The notes under the pieces were generated by a model, which worked only from the letters and a program-made list of their open reading frames with translations, searched no databases and was not told where the DNA came from. This document shows, in pieces, positions 50,001 through 62,849 of a stretch of DNA of 64,000 bases. The translations under genes and the position numbers were made by a program. Positions within the stretch are counted from its first letter, which is position 1, and each line of letters begins with the position of its first letter. Origin of the DNA: Pithys albifrons albifrons (Eukaryota > Chordata > Aves > Passeriformes > Thamnophilidae); assembly GCF_047495875.1 (NCBI RefSeq), contig NC_092463.1, forward strand, positions 9,496,622 through 9,560,621, written 5' to 3'.

Positions 50001-51791
50001 GTTGACTCTGACTTGTCACCAGAGATAAAATCACACAGGGAAAACCTGTTCTTTATTAATAAAGATTATTTATCCCAAGTTCCTACCAGGGATTCAGTTA
50101 TCTCATGGCCTGTGAAGACCTCAGCTAATTCACTGGAGTTGAATGTTTTGATTTTCAAAAAGAAAGACCAAAATATGGCTCCTTGTTAAGGAGTCATTGA
50201 AACATTCTCTTTTTATAAATTGTATTTGCTGCTATCCTGTGGGCAGTGAAGAAGAAAGTTTAAAAGGTAGGACTGGAAAGTGAAACACATAGTTTTGTTG
50301 ACACGAGAACTAAAATGAAACTTTTTATGAAAATATTTTCAACTTATTTTAGGTTTAGTTTTAAAGCCTAAAAATTATAATCCCATGCCACTTGGGAAAG
50401 CCTAATATTTCCTGCAACTGCCTAAAAGAATGGCAGTTAATGGCTACCAACTGCAAGTACAATTTGTTTTGAGCAAGACCTCCATATTCATTCAACATGG
50501 CTCTTCTTGGCTCTTCTTTTTTTTTTTTAATGGTTTGCTTTTTAGTTTAACAAAAATCTTGATCAGCTTCACATAGATGATAAGCAGGATGGTCTAACAG
50601 TGTGGGGTCTGGGTCTGAGTCACAAGCTAAGTTCTTGGCTCCCTGGGATGACTGGTCTATGTATAGGAAGGTAATGAGGCAGAGAAAGGTTTTCCTGTTC
50701 TTCCTTGTCTTGAGGGAGGAAGAATTCCTTATTAAAAATGACATGTCTGGGTTGTGAAGACATTTCTCAGGAACTAAGCAAAGCTCGTTGAAGAGGACTG
50801 AATTTAGCTTGTTCTCAATTTCTTTTAATATCCAGTTTTCAGATGGCTTCCTTTAGGATGAATATTTTCTTCCTCAGACTAATTAGATATTGTGTCCACT
50901 TCCTGAGCTCTTCTTCCATGTTTCATCCATTCTCTTATCATAGTCATTGAGAGTGCCTTATGAAAACAGGTGTTATATAGACATTTTGTGTCTGCCAGGC
51001 AATTTGCATCTCATGTCTACTTACTTTGCAGCCAATGACCAATTATATCCAAACGATGTCTAAAAAGAGATCCTATTTTTGCAAGAGTTGTGAGAACTCT
51101 TTTCTGTGTGTCTTCCCACACAGAGAAGGACCCTGCAGATGCCAGAGAATCTACCTTAATGTGACTGAAAAGAAAAACCAACCCTAAAATAGAAAGCTGA
51201 GCAAATTAGATTACTAATATTTTATCACTCGCAGAGAAAACTCAACTGAAACAATTACAAAAAATGCCCCAAACAGAGACCCATAAATAAGAACCATTTT
51301 CTAGTTCTCAAAACATTCCCTGCATTTGTAGGGAGGTACAAAGACTTCTAGATACCTCCAAGAGTTTTTGCACTTGGTATTTTCTCTAGGTATAAGAGCA
51401 GCCATGAATGTCGTGATCTGGCTGAGTCATTTGACATGTGGTTCATATCAGATCCTGTCAGATTTCCAAATACTGAGGTTCTTCACAGATTTTTCCTCAT
51501 TAACTTTTTTGGAGAGACCAAATGTAGCAGCTAGAAGAAGCATGCTTTATCCTGCAGAAAAACACTGCTATAGCTGCTGTACTTACCACCACTTACTTAG
51601 AGGGATGGCTGGAAGCATTCACTCAGCACATGGCACTCTCATTTCACATCTTCCTTTACCTGCTTTCCAGCAACATTGCTTGCACAATATTTTACACACT
51701 CCTTTTACAATGGTGTCCTTAACTGAAAGACTTCATTCCCAAGTATATCCTGCATTTTTGACTGTATCTCAGCCTCTGGAAAATGTCTACT
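50001..51791. other. gene-free unique sequence
   Basis: No supported gene. A T run at 50516-50529 and a 141-codon plus frame at 51368-51793 without any recognisable domain are the only points of note. Confidence 0.5.
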
Positions 51792-51939
51792 GAAATCACA
51801 GAAATCATAGGATATTGAGTTGAAAGGGACCCACAAGGATCATTGAGTCCAGCTCAAAAGTGAAGGGCCCCTATGGGGATCAAACACACAACCTTTGCAT
51901 TATTGGCACTGTGCTCTTATCAACTCAGCTAATCTCAGG
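51792..51939 (-). mobile_element. TguSINE1-type SINE (tRNA-Ile head, CR1-like tail)
   Basis: On the minus strand it opens with a tRNA-Ile-like head: TTAGCTGAGTTGATAAGAGC (A box region, about 51914-51933), then GTGCCAATAATGC and GTTTGATCCCC (B box, about 51876-51886). A CR1-derived tail follows (GATCCTTGTGGGTCCCTTTC to a TATGATTTCTGTGATTTC end at 51792). This arrangement is the known songbird SINE that borrows the CR1 machinery through its tail. The head is substituted but recognisable. It is about 148 bp, near full length. The similar flanks TCAAATCAG and TGAAATCAC might be a degraded target duplication. Confidence 0.85.
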
Positions 51940-54380
51940 ATCAAATCAGTGCCCACACATTTAGTAAGGAGTGGGAAAGGAGCTTCCATCTACAGGTAGA
52001 AGCACCACTGCTGAGCTTGTTGACACAGTCTGACTGCAGGCACTGGCCTATTTTCTCTGCTGCCAAGAATATCAATTGAATACTGGACTTGCTACTGATC
52101 CAAAGGAAGATTTTGTTGTTATTGTTGTTGTAAAAATTGTGAATGCATTATGCCATGTCATGTAATGCTATAAAGCAAAATAAAAAGTACAGAAGGGAAA
52201 GAAAGCAGCAGAACAGAATGACAGCAACAATAGCACTGCAGATTTTCCAGCCTATAACGGCATATTTTGGCAGATGGACAAAAACCTCCATGACATATCT
52301 ATAGGTATCTGAGTCTGGAGATGATTCAGCTCCTCTCTGCTGTGCCTAGATGGGATTGTCTGCAATGACTAACACAAAACTATCAGCCTGGCTGATATTA
52401 CTCTTTGTAACCCTTAATTGAGAAATAAACCTACCTGGAGCAGCATGAGACAAATAAGAAGAATCAAAGAAGAATCTGGAGGATGGGTTTCATTGTCCTC
52501 CCAGCTCCTTATCCAGCTTGAGCTCTGCACACAGGGCAATGATCTGTAAGGTGCTGAGAAGGCTCTGTGAGCCCTGTATCCTTCCCTTCTCTCTTGTCTG
52601 CCTCTCATGTGGAAATCTTCTCCCCTGGGTTCACAGTGGGTCTGTGGCTACTGAGGGAGAGACTTCACACACATATGATGCAAATGAGGCACCTACAAAG
52701 CAGCGAAAGGCATGACTTCATATGGGAGTGGGCTTTTGAATGCTGGGCTCCAATTCTCCCTGCTGGCTGGTACAGCTCTTCTCCCAAGGGTGGGCAATAC
52801 CTCTCTGATCAGACTTGTGTGTTTTGCACTGACAGGTGCCTCATGCTGAGATGGAGGCCATTAAAGCCAATTTTCTGCACACTTTTAAGGCTGTTCCTGG
52901 CCAGTGATACACCAGCCTCTCATGATTTTGATTGTATTTCTCCGACATGCACAATTATGGCTGCTTATGTCATATTTAGCAGAATGACCTAAGATGCTTA
53001 AGAGTTCTGATATTCATGTGTTAGTTTTCAGCTCAAAGTTGTAGTTTTGTGCCAGAGATCTAACTTTTCTTTCCTTTGAAACAGCAAGGAAACAGCAGAG
53101 AAATCATGGCTGTAGCATTTTGGTATCTGTGATAGTGACCAAATGGGGAGGTAGCTCAGCTAGATGCTCACTCATATGCAAAGGATGCAGCCCTTAACTG
53201 TGGACCTGTGTGGTCTTTCACTCTCCATGATCATAGCAATTTTAGCACTGTCTGTCTGTCTACAGAATTAGCAATATGCCCTGAGAGAAGGTTCTTAGTC
53301 TGCTGCCCAGCTGGAAAATGGTTCAGGTTCAGGACCAAGTGGTCCCATGAAGACACAGTAGTTTATTCTGTCTTTTCTTCAGACTTCTCACATGGGTATT
53401 TTGTGTTTATGAAGCTCCTTGAAGGGACATATAATTACAGAAGGAAATCACTCTTTTGGCATGGGAAAAAATACAGTGATGTGGATAAAAGACAATATAG
53501 CTCATATTTCTTCCTTATTTTTCTTGTGGTGCTCTTAAATCTTCCTTCTTCTTAAAGAAGGGCCTACCAAGGCTGGGATGCCCTACGGGAATTCTTGGCT
53601 TCTCCTGTGAAACATGGAGCCTTTACTTCTCTCTCACATAAAACCAGCTTCCTTTTCCCTTAGTTGTCACACTGTCACCCCCCAAATCCATTCTTTCACT
53701 CTGTGTGGACCTTTCCATCCATTTTTCAGAGAAATACAAATAATCGTGAGGACGTCTGACTATATTTGTAATATGTGCATGGATAAACTTAGAGACAACA
53801 GAGTAATAAGTTGTGCACTGAATGGAAAATAAGTCTAAACACTCATCAGCTTACGTCTAGCATAAGTATCAATCAGTGTGCTCCAGTGGATCTGCTTCAA
53901 CATACCCCCACTGTGGATGCAAGCCAAAATCTGAACAGCAACAAACAGCCCATTATCAATCCATTAGTCCTCACTGACTGAACTATACACATAAAATCTT
54001 GTTTTACACACATACTCCTGCCATTCCCCAGCAGAGATAATGAGATTACATGTGCCGTATCACTCAGCACAGAAACTTGTCACATTCTAATGAGTTCCCT
54101 CTCTCTGCCCACAGACACAAATAAAATACCTGCTTTTTCTATTGCCACATAAGAGGTAGCCAGCAGCCAGATGCTCACTTGAGAAAATGTAGGAACACAC
54201 TGCAGCACCCAGCCAGCACATGTGTGATGATTATTGCTAAGTTTGTCTGTCACTTTGCATCACACAGGAGACAGACGAGCACAGGATGGGGCTCCCACGG
54301 CCTTGCTACATGTTGGGAAATTGAAAGTGAAGCATCCTCCTCATTCCTAAAGGAAAGATATTGTGAAAACAATAAAGAGC
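51940..54380. other. gene-free unique sequence
   Basis: No supported gene. Open frames of 141 codons (52567-52992) and 115 codons (53208-53555) have no recognisable domain and overlap alternative frames. A TTG-rich short repeat lies at 52112-52131. Confidence 0.5.
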
Positions 54381-54669
54381 CTTCCCTTCCCTTCCCTTCC
54401 CTTCCCTTCCCTTCCCTTCCCTTCCCTTCCCTTCCCTTCCCTTCCCTTCCCTTCCCTTCCCTTCCCTTCCCTTCCCTTCCCTTCCCTTCCCTTCCCTTCC
54501 CTTCCCTTCCCTTCCCTTCCCTTCCCTTCCCTTCCCTTCCCTTCCCTTCCCTTCCCTTCCCTTCCCTTCCCTTCCCTTCCCTTCCCTTCCCTTCCCTTCC
54601 CTTCCCTTCCCTTCCCTTCCCTTCCCTTCCCTTCCCTTCCCTTCCCTTCCCTTCCCTTCCCTTCCCTTC
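54381..54669 (+). repeat. (CTTCC)n pentanucleotide array, about 58 units
   Basis: CTTCC is repeated without visible interruption for about 289 bases. The plus strand is pure pyrimidine and the minus strand pure purine (GGAAG). Because the unit is five bases, every frame stays open, which gives Leu-Pro-Phe-Pro-Ser or Gly-Arg-Glu-Gly-Lys repeats. These are not evidence of a gene. A mirror-symmetric polypurine tract of this length can adopt triplex (H-DNA) structure and is expected to be length-polymorphic. It ends 5 bases before an LTR terminus. Confidence 0.97.
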
Positions 54670-54674
54670 TTCCC

Positions 54675-54786
54675 TGTGTTGGCTGAGGGGGAGTTAATTT
54701 TATTCATAGTAGCAAGCATAGGGATTTGTGCTGGAAACCCTTGATAATTCAGGCAGTCAAGGCCTTTCCTGCCTCCCACACCAACG
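54675..54786 (+). mobile_element. 5' fragment of an LTR related to the 21-kb LTR
   Basis: It starts TGTGTTGGCTGAGGGGGAG, then GTTAATTTTATTC, TTGTGCTGGAAACC, TTGATAAT and AAGGCCTTTCCTGC. These blocks match, in order, the first 160 or so bases of the LTR at 21063 (GTTAATTTTCTTC, TTGTGCTGAACAC, TTGATAAT, AAGGCCTTTTCTGC). It aligns from the LTR's first bases, so the left edge is a true LTR end, and the right side is truncated. The (CTTCC)n array lies immediately upstream. Confidence 0.75.
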
Positions 54787-55170
54787 TGTCATTATGTAGG
54801 TGCTCATTCCTTCTCTTAAAGCAGAGTATTTCCCAGAAAGATTACTGATATTTATTGAATTATGATGAAGTATAAAAACAACAACTGGATAAGCATTGTT
54901 TCAATGAAACAATTTTTTTTCAATTAAATCAACACCAGTTAATACTAGTGTCGTGATAACTATGTCCTATACAGTTTTTCTGCCTTCGAGATAGATTTTT
55001 TGGTGGATATTTGCAACTGACCAATGACCATATTACTGTAATTCTTTCTATGCTTGTTTAGAAGTGTGTCCGCACAAATAGTCATAATGGACCATATACC
55101 CAACAACTGATGTTAGCAAACACCATCTCAAAATCCAACTGCTTCTGAGACAAAGGGCTCAGCTTGGCTG
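54787..55170. other. unique AT-rich sequence
   Basis: Between two LTR-derived segments. No gene or repeat is recognised, and no continuation of the LTR fragment can be followed. Confidence 0.5.
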
Positions 55171-55175
55171 ACAAG

Positions 55176-55792
55176 TGTCATGGGTTGAGTGGAAGGCTTT
55201 GGCAAAGTTACTAAAGAAGCCATGCATTTGAGTCATGAGGTGCAGATAGGACTCCCTTGCTTTCTAAATTCCTTCTCAGAGAGGAGCCTGGGTGCAGTGA
55301 GATCCAATCTTAGCCTCAGATTTTAGCAACAATTTAAATTTAAGTAATTAGAGGTGTGATTAAGTCACTTTGTCCCACAGGTTTTAATGATAGCAACTCA
55401 GATACTTTTATATAAAATGAATTATTTATTATGACAAATGAACAGACAAATGAACTGATGAGTGAACACATGAAAGATCTTATTCAGAATTATTTACTAC
55501 ACAATATAAGCACTAAAACTACTAGTAGTATAGTATAAAATAGGATAGTGCACTATATTAAAGTAATTATTGAACCAATTATATTAAAGCTAGCAAAAAA
55601 TAAATAATTATTAAGTAGAGATTTGTTGTAACTGACTCCTCCCAACACTTGTGGACAGATTTTCTCTCAACCTTGAGGAATATCCTTGAGGGGCATCCCC
55701 ACCCAGGGGAGCAATCTCCACATATACACCCCAAACTGACCCTATAAAGGTGGACTGGACTTTAACAGTATAAAAAGACTTACTGCTAGTCA
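55176..55792 (+). mobile_element. candidate LTR with short flanking duplication
   Basis: The segment opens TGTCATGGGTTGAGTGG, a common type of avian LTR start. ACAAG precedes it (55171-55175) and recurs at 55792-55796. If only CAAG is the duplication, the element ends in CA at 55792. Length would be about 617 bp. A TATAAA occurs near 55743. The orientation and class are uncertain because the promoter and polyadenylation signals are not clearly ordered and the ends are not a clean inverted match. Confidence 0.45.
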
Positions 55793-55796
55793 CAAG

Positions 55797-57039
55797 TTTC
55801 CAGGCCAGCTACCAGCTTATCTGTCAAATCCTGCTTCAAAAAGCAGGATATATGTTTGAAATTTGGTGAACCAGGCTGATTTTAGCATAGTTCAACACCA
55901 AAACAGCAGTAACTCACCATAGATGGCTTGCAATGTTTGCATTTCTCTGAGCAGATTCTAGGCCTTTTTGGGGTAAATTATCCTGCCAGAAGTCAGTGTT
56001 GTGCCTGCAGTTACTATCACCACCTGACCCCTGGTCTCAGTGCACATGTCCTTAGCCCACATCAAGTGTGAAATATTCAGCGCAGTTTGACTCCCTTAGC
56101 CAGCAGCAGCCACAGTTGAATGTGGTCCACATCACAGTGAGCCTCAAAGAAAAGATACTTCCCTGCACAAACCCCACTTCTTTGAGAAAAGGCTTTCTGG
56201 AAGAGACTTTTCTTTGTCTTTCCCACACCAGCTGTCTCTCCTACAAAATGATGGATCTGCTCAGATCCACAGAGGGAACCCCATACTGAACCCAGCCCTT
56301 GGGGACGAAATGATGGTAAAGTGCCACATGGGTAAAATTTTCCTGCATGTTTCACAGCACTCCTGCAGCACTACAGTCCTCAGTGTTTAATTTCAGGGTG
56401 TCCAAGTGGAATGTAAGTGGTGCATATTCCTTCCGCTGGTGCTCTGATTTGGAATAATGCTGCCTTTTGTGAAAAACAGAAAAGATACTTTTGTAAGAGT
56501 CACTGGACTAAAATTCTGCTCTGACCTGTTCCTGTGCAAATGCATCTTTTTTTTTTTTTTTTAGTGGGGAAAGCCCTGCTATAAATAAAAGAAGAATCTA
56601 GCTGCTCATTTTCACTTTTTGACAGTGGGAAGCTCTACATTTTGCTGAAGAGCTAGAAAAGTAAAAATATGTACAAAGGGATGGCCAGTTTATACCCTAG
56701 AGTTTAAAGGAGAATAGCTCATTGATCTTGTCTGCTAGATTTGCTTAAAATTCAGTGGTACAATATGTCTTAGAGCCTGAAGAGATGAGTGAGTATCTGT
56801 ACAGTTTGCGTGAACTGAGAAGGAAAAGAAAAAAATCTCCCACTACTGTATAGAGTGGTTGTCTTTTCAATTATGGATGAAAAGATGAGTATGACCCTGA
56901 GGGGCTGGATTCAGACAGAATGCAAGGGGGAAAGAGCCCTAAAAACAAGCAAAATCTTTACTAAGAGATGATTAAAAGGGAACATAAATGTCTGGAAGTG
57001 TTTTGAAGAAGGAAGTGCAATGGAGTGGGGGAAAATGGT
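55797..57039. other. gene-free unique sequence
   Basis: No supported gene. A T16-17 run at 56547-56563 could be a reversed poly-A remnant, but no element body is recognisable beside it. Opposed frames at 56068-56355 have no domain. Confidence 0.5.
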
Positions 57040-57300
57040 TATGGTGGAATATGCAGTAATAGTATTAAATTAACAAAAGGAAAAGGTCTGTTGAATATCA
57101 ATAGAATCCTTTCTGTTTTCCTGTGGCATCACCTCCCAAGGGAATTTGCAGGAGCTCCATCATTTGAGTCCTGGCAAATGACTTGGGACAAACCAGAAGA
57201 AAGTGTGGTTTAAGGCATATTACTGTGGTGTTTGGGGATGGAACTACTGATCTAGTGGTTCATTTCCCCCAACCCCCTTCCTTGGGAAGCTGCAGCATTA
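57040..57300 (+). mobile_element. old CR1 fragment
   Basis: The plus-strand frame around 57120-57180 reads HHLPRE followed by GAPS, close to the CR1 ORF2 C-terminal signature WNRLPREVVGAPS. It is followed by a 3'UTR-like GTGGTGTTTGGGGATGG, TGATCTAGTGG and CCCCTTCCTTGGG order. It is heavily diverged and has no terminal repeats. It may be an ancient subfamily. The ends are approximate. Confidence 0.5.
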
Positions 57301-59529
57301 ATGAAAATAAGAAAAAAAAGACACCAGCTGTGAAGTACTGCTCCTGTTTATATACGAGGGGCAGGAATACAGCAGCAGAAAGAAGCACAAAGACTTGTAC
57401 AAACAGGTCAAGAGGAATGACAATGGCTGCAAGCACATGGAGGAGGGAGATACACAGAATAACTAATTACATGAGGACTTGAGAACAGGACATGAGAATG
57501 GGCTCACCAGAGGCAGGTAGTACCCTTGGACAGGTACTACCAGAGCTGCATAATGTCATTCTTGAGTTTCCAGGCTGTTGCTCAAAACCTGTAGCTAGTC
57601 TTAAACTCTGTTTATGCATGAGCTCTATGATTATACATGCACTTAAACTGCTTAAAGTTATCATGGGCTATGAAGGGTTTCTTGAACAGAGCATCTAACT
57701 ACAGAATGGCATAAGATATTTCACCAAGATGGCTTAATAATTGTTTTCAATGGGAAAAAATATTCTCTTCGAGTGGAGTCCCTCAGCACTAAATTAGAAT
57801 TACATTGAGCTGGTTGGTTTTTGAGAGGAGGTACTGTTAGGAATCTGACTATTTTATTTTCAAAAAAAATCAGCTGAAGCCTTTAATGCTGCACAGAATC
57901 ACTTGTGTGAAAGGGTGGGGATCAGAGAAAGCACTGAGGGAAAATACAACCAAACAGAGTTTCTCGGCTTTCCTGGGAATAACCTTAAATATAAACATAA
58001 TTTTTGTTACAGAAGTGTGACCAATAGCTGAAGAATAAATCCACTCAAAAAAGCAAGAAGTAATACATTGTTTTAAAAGTAAAAGTGAAATAAGTGCAAG
58101 GCAAATTGCCCCTCATCAGGACAGCAGAGAAAATTAATTTAATTTCTATAATATAACCCAAAAATTATTATTAAATCTCATGAAAATAAATTCAACCACC
58201 TTAAGAGCAGGCTATAAATGCTAAGTATATTGTGTCAAAAATTAACATATGAACTTCAAATTTGTGCACCAATTCAAAATCTGATTTAACAAACTACTGT
58301 TATTAAAGTCAATTGGAGAGAATGCCATTATAAAAACAAATGAAATCTTAACTCTACATGAAATAAATATTTTTCGAAGCCTAAGCAGAATGCATTAACT
58401 TAACATGCAATGATCTAAATTATGTATTAAACTCAATTATTTTTATTACTACTTTTCAATTACGGTGACATGATTAACTCCATTCTTATTAGTCTCTGTT
58501 ATGATCCTAGCTGTGTCTCAACTTTGGTATCTTCTTGGTGAGAATTTGTTCACAAAGCCATTATAATCAAGTCTGTTCTCTGAAGTTCTACCAAGAGAGG
58601 TGTTTTGTGAAGAACAAAACAGCACTGTGGTTTAACAGGCAGATTGGAGAAATGGCACTTCCCACCAGCTTTGGCAGCATTTTGGAAGAGTATGAGTACC
58701 AAGGTTCAAGAAATCAGTTGTTTGGTCCTTATCCAAGTTAATCTTACAGCTGCATTTTCGAAATTAACACTTTGTTTTTACATTTTTTCCCGTAATATTC
58801 ATCAAAGATTTGACCCAGTTTGAAATGTAGAAGCTACTTCTGACATGATATGGACTCTGAATCAGGCTCATTCACTCCAGCAACAGAGATCTTATTGATG
58901 TTAGCGTCTGCAGTTGTTGGACTAATTCACACAGCTAATGCAGCAAGTCACTTCAAAAATATTATTTTCTTGTAACACCATCTTTGTGAATATGGAAATC
59001 AAAATTAATGGCTCTGATTCTGAAGTAATTAATTTGTGTGGGTTTTTCATCTTGAAGCATCCACCATTCTTCACATATTCCTTTTTCTAGTGTAATTTCT
59101 CACAGCCAGAAGTTGTCTTAGGCATTTTTGAATTTTCTAATGCTAGTAAAATGTGAAAGTTCCTTGGGAATGAGTTTTTAGCCCTAGACAGTCATGAAAG
59201 GACATTTCATTAGCACAGTGTATCTCAAGGGGTTTTGCTATAATTGAAAATGGGGCTTAGAAATTTTTTGGAAGATGTAGTATGCCCATCCTGAAAAACA
59301 AATACAAAAGTTAGAAATGTTAGTCAGATCTCTTATAATTTTCATTGGGGAACCTTCCCTGCATTCCTACAAAAAGCTTTGAACTTTTACTTGAATGAGG
59401 ACTGCCAGATTTGATGCAATATCCTCTTCACACACAGAGCTCCTGTCTGTAAATTAAGAACACTAACACTGTTCCCAAATCCAAGCCTTCCTTGACTGAA
59501 TGTGGTGTTTGTACCCCATGCTTACTTTC
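57301..59529. other. gene-free AT-rich sequence
   Basis: No supported gene. 57990-58480 is strongly AT-rich with many short A/T runs. A 68-codon frame at 58535-58741 has no recognisable domain. Confidence 0.5.
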
Positions 59530-59575
59530 TTGGAAGGTCCCCTTCCAACCTAAATCATTCTATGATTCTATGATA
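59530..59575 (+). mobile_element. CR1 3' terminal fragment
   Basis: It contains GGTCCCCTTCCAACCTAAAT followed by two ATTCTATG-type terminal repeats (ATTCTATGATTCTATGAT), the diagnostic 3' end of avian CR1 on the plus strand. Nothing upstream aligns, so only about 45 bp was inserted or survives. Confidence 0.9.
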
Positions 59576-62500
59576 GTGTGTCTGTGCTTCAGGAAAAGCT
59601 TTTTGTTTATTCATTTGATGAATTTCTTTGAGTTTAAAGAAAAGAATTAATTTCACTTATTTCTTTATGTGATCATTAGAAAAGCTTTTAATGAACACAG
59701 TAAAACCCAACTAATTATCACAATGGCATTTAACTCTAAATAAAATTGACAGGAAGCAAGAATATGATACATATAATTTTGCACAGTTTATTAAAACACA
59801 TCTATCAATTTTTTTCCTCCTAAAGTATCCTGATCATATTATTCTATGATAATTTAGCTAATATTTTTTCTGTGCATTTAATATTTAAGTGGCTTTTACT
59901 GATATTAAAGTCATAATGCATTTTATGGAAATTACCTTGCATTCTAATTACTTTTCTTGGTGAGGGATGGTAAATAGAATTATCTCGTTATGCTTGTTGT
60001 GGATGAAAGTAAAGAAATATTTAATGAGAAAGGACTGCTAAAAGAAAAAAAAATCCATATTCACATTTTTTTTTCAAATGAGTCCATTTTGCCATCAATT
60101 CAGAGATGGACAACTGCCAGAACCACAAGCAGGAATCAGGCATGTACGTGAACAACAGAAGGCTCTGAATGGCGAGTTGGATGCTTTTGACATCAGTAAT
60201 TCCCTTTTTTCTGTGGTCTGCCTTTCCAAACCTAGGCTCAGGAGAGTTGGGAATAAGGCAATGGACTACCACAAGAAATCAAGAAACACAAACAGTGTCC
60301 TTGAGCCCAAGCTGGCCCATGCTTTTAGTAAATTAAGCTACTATTACAAAGCTATCAATTGTACCTACAAAATATGGAGAGGTCAAGGCCTGTGTAAAAG
60401 TTAACCCCTTGCCTTGTCCTTTTTTACCAGTTCTTTATATGAAATATACTTACTGATTGGAAAAATAGAGGAATTAATTGCTGAGAAATCAAGTTTTCAT
60501 GCCAAGTCTTCTCTCAGTTTTTCTACTGAAGTCCAAGTTACAGATAAGGTTGGATTAGTGTCCCTGTAAACAAAATGGGAATATTTTTTTACAATCCTTT
60601 ATAAAGATGAAGATTTACTTTAGGATGAATGCCATCCCAGTGGGGCCTCTTTTCTTCCATAAGTCATTTTTGGGGGATACAAGATGGAGTCTGATTCCAG
60701 AGAAATCATGCTTCACTGGCCACTCTGTGTCTGGACATATCTTTGAAAATCAAAATGCACCATGGCTCTTACTGAGTTTGTATGACTTTGTGACATGCAA
60801 AAAGCTGCCACTAGAGCACCCAAATGGAAAGGGACAGCAGAGTATAAAGGAGAATGAGGCAGAAAAGGAGAAATAAGTTTAGTCCTAAGAGATCATAATA
60901 TTTCTTCTTTATGTGCTCTTAACTGCAAGGGTCAGTATTACCTGTTAGCATTTCCAAACTCACTAGCAAAACAATATTTAAAGATTATTCCTGCTTGCAC
61001 TTATTTTACTTTCAGCCTTCCTGTTCTAGCAACTTTGGAGTATCAGTCATTAAAGTATAGCAGATGAAAAATGCAGTGTGAAGCTTTAACTCACTGAAAT
61101 TTCAAGTTCAGTTTAATTGAAATGTTCTGTGAATTTTTTTCTATATTAAGCAAATTTTTCTATACTAGAAAATTCTGTGAATAGTGCCTGTCTCACAATC
61201 TTTTAAGCTTTCTTTCCACTAGAAATAACCTTTAAATAAAGTGATTTTAACTTACTTTTCATCTCACTTCTTTCTACCTTTTGAGCAGCAGGCAAAATGA
61301 GGAAAGCAGTTTTTCTTCCCCTTTCATCACAGAAAATTTCACTGTAGGCTGTAATGTAGTAATCCAATCTACTAATCTATTTATTCATTTTTAGCCAAAA
61401 CGTCTTCTGCAACATCTACCATAGTTGTACAAACAATAATTACAATAATATTTCACCATTGGATTACAGATCAGGTTATCTGTGTAGAATATTTAGAAAG
61501 GTCAGTGTCTCACATATGACACATAGGCAAAAATAAAACCACCAACGAATGTCATTGATATTTATTGCAAATGCACTATAACATTCTGAGTTTGCCATGC
61601 ACATTTTTTCCTGTAATGGAACATGTTTCTGAAATGGATTAAATCCTGATTTTATTTTAGTACTCTACATATTACAAATGCATTTAATTTTAAGTGACGA
61701 AATAAAATGTAGCATATGACATCCTAATGTGATGTATAGCAGTTTTACCAGAAATTCCCTATGAGATATGTCTTCTTTTGTAAAAATGTCAGTGTTGCTT
61801 GAGTTAGCTCAACAGGGTCTTGTATTCAAGCAGTACCACACCTCAGTCCCTTCACTTAGCCAAATGTTACCAAAATTGAGAGGATCTCAACTAGAGGGAC
61901 AAAAGTGAGTTGAAGGAGTTTTACTGTTGCTGTGCTTCAGCTTATTTAAATAGACACAGAAGACAAATGCATGCAGTGCTTTTGAAGGTCCACTGGAAGA
62001 CTTACCATTGGATTTTAAAGACTCAGGATGAGCACAGAGAGAACAAATATGATGTGTCTGTGTGTCAAAGGCACAGTCTTGTTTTGGAGGTCACTGGGTA
62101 TCTCACTGATGGAAAACAAATAAATGAGTAATAACATTAACTGAATGATTGGGTTATAGGCATTATTCTTCCCAGAATCCTTCAGAGACTTCAATGTGTT
62201 GACTTCAGCAAGGCAAAATCCTCTCAGGGCATCATGACCATTACGACCTCTCTTCTTTCAAATTATGTTAGTCCTGAATAACAATTATGGAAATTAACTT
62301 ATTAGTGCAAATTGATACATGATGCTGGGCCAGCAGAATTGACAATTCTGTAATATTTTATTTATTTATGCTGCAGCACCAGTTATAGTGCAATAAACAG
62401 AGACTGACTATCATTAATGTAGAGGGATGTTTAAGTTATGGGTATAGTGAGGGATTCACATGTGTGAAATCTATCTCAGAAACATCAAGGAATATTCTGA

Positions 62501-62849
62501 TGTTATCTGCAATTTGCTGTGGTTGAAAAGTGGAAGAAGGGCTTCCAGAGCACAAAGTCCAAAAATTAAGAAATCACATTTATTCTTTGAGCGCCAAAAT
62601 AAAATCCAGCTTCTTTAAAATATTTTGTGCTATCTTAAAAGAGAAATGGTTCTTCTCCCTTGCATATTTGTTCATGTCTTCCCTCATTCACCTCTTTTCC
62701 ACCAATTCTTGCAGTGGGAAAATGCAAATTGGGCATAAAACTGAGCATATAATTCTTCAAGGGAGGAAGTTGAAAAAAGACAAAATAAGTGCAGGCAGAG
62801 GCACCAGGCTTGAGTCCCAAGGCTGCTTTTGGTGCTGAGGAAGAAGCTG
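59576..62849. other. gene-free AT-rich sequence
   Basis: No supported gene or clear repeat in 3.3 kb. A 108-codon plus frame at 60078-60404 and an 89-codon frame at 60607-60876 have no recognisable domain. A-rich and T-rich runs at 60040-60076 lie close together and could form a weak hairpin. Confidence 0.5.

Noticed and set aside
54179..54779. Open frames with LPFPS or GREGK repeats on both strands
   Set aside because: They are caused entirely by the (CTTCC)n array, which leaves every frame open.
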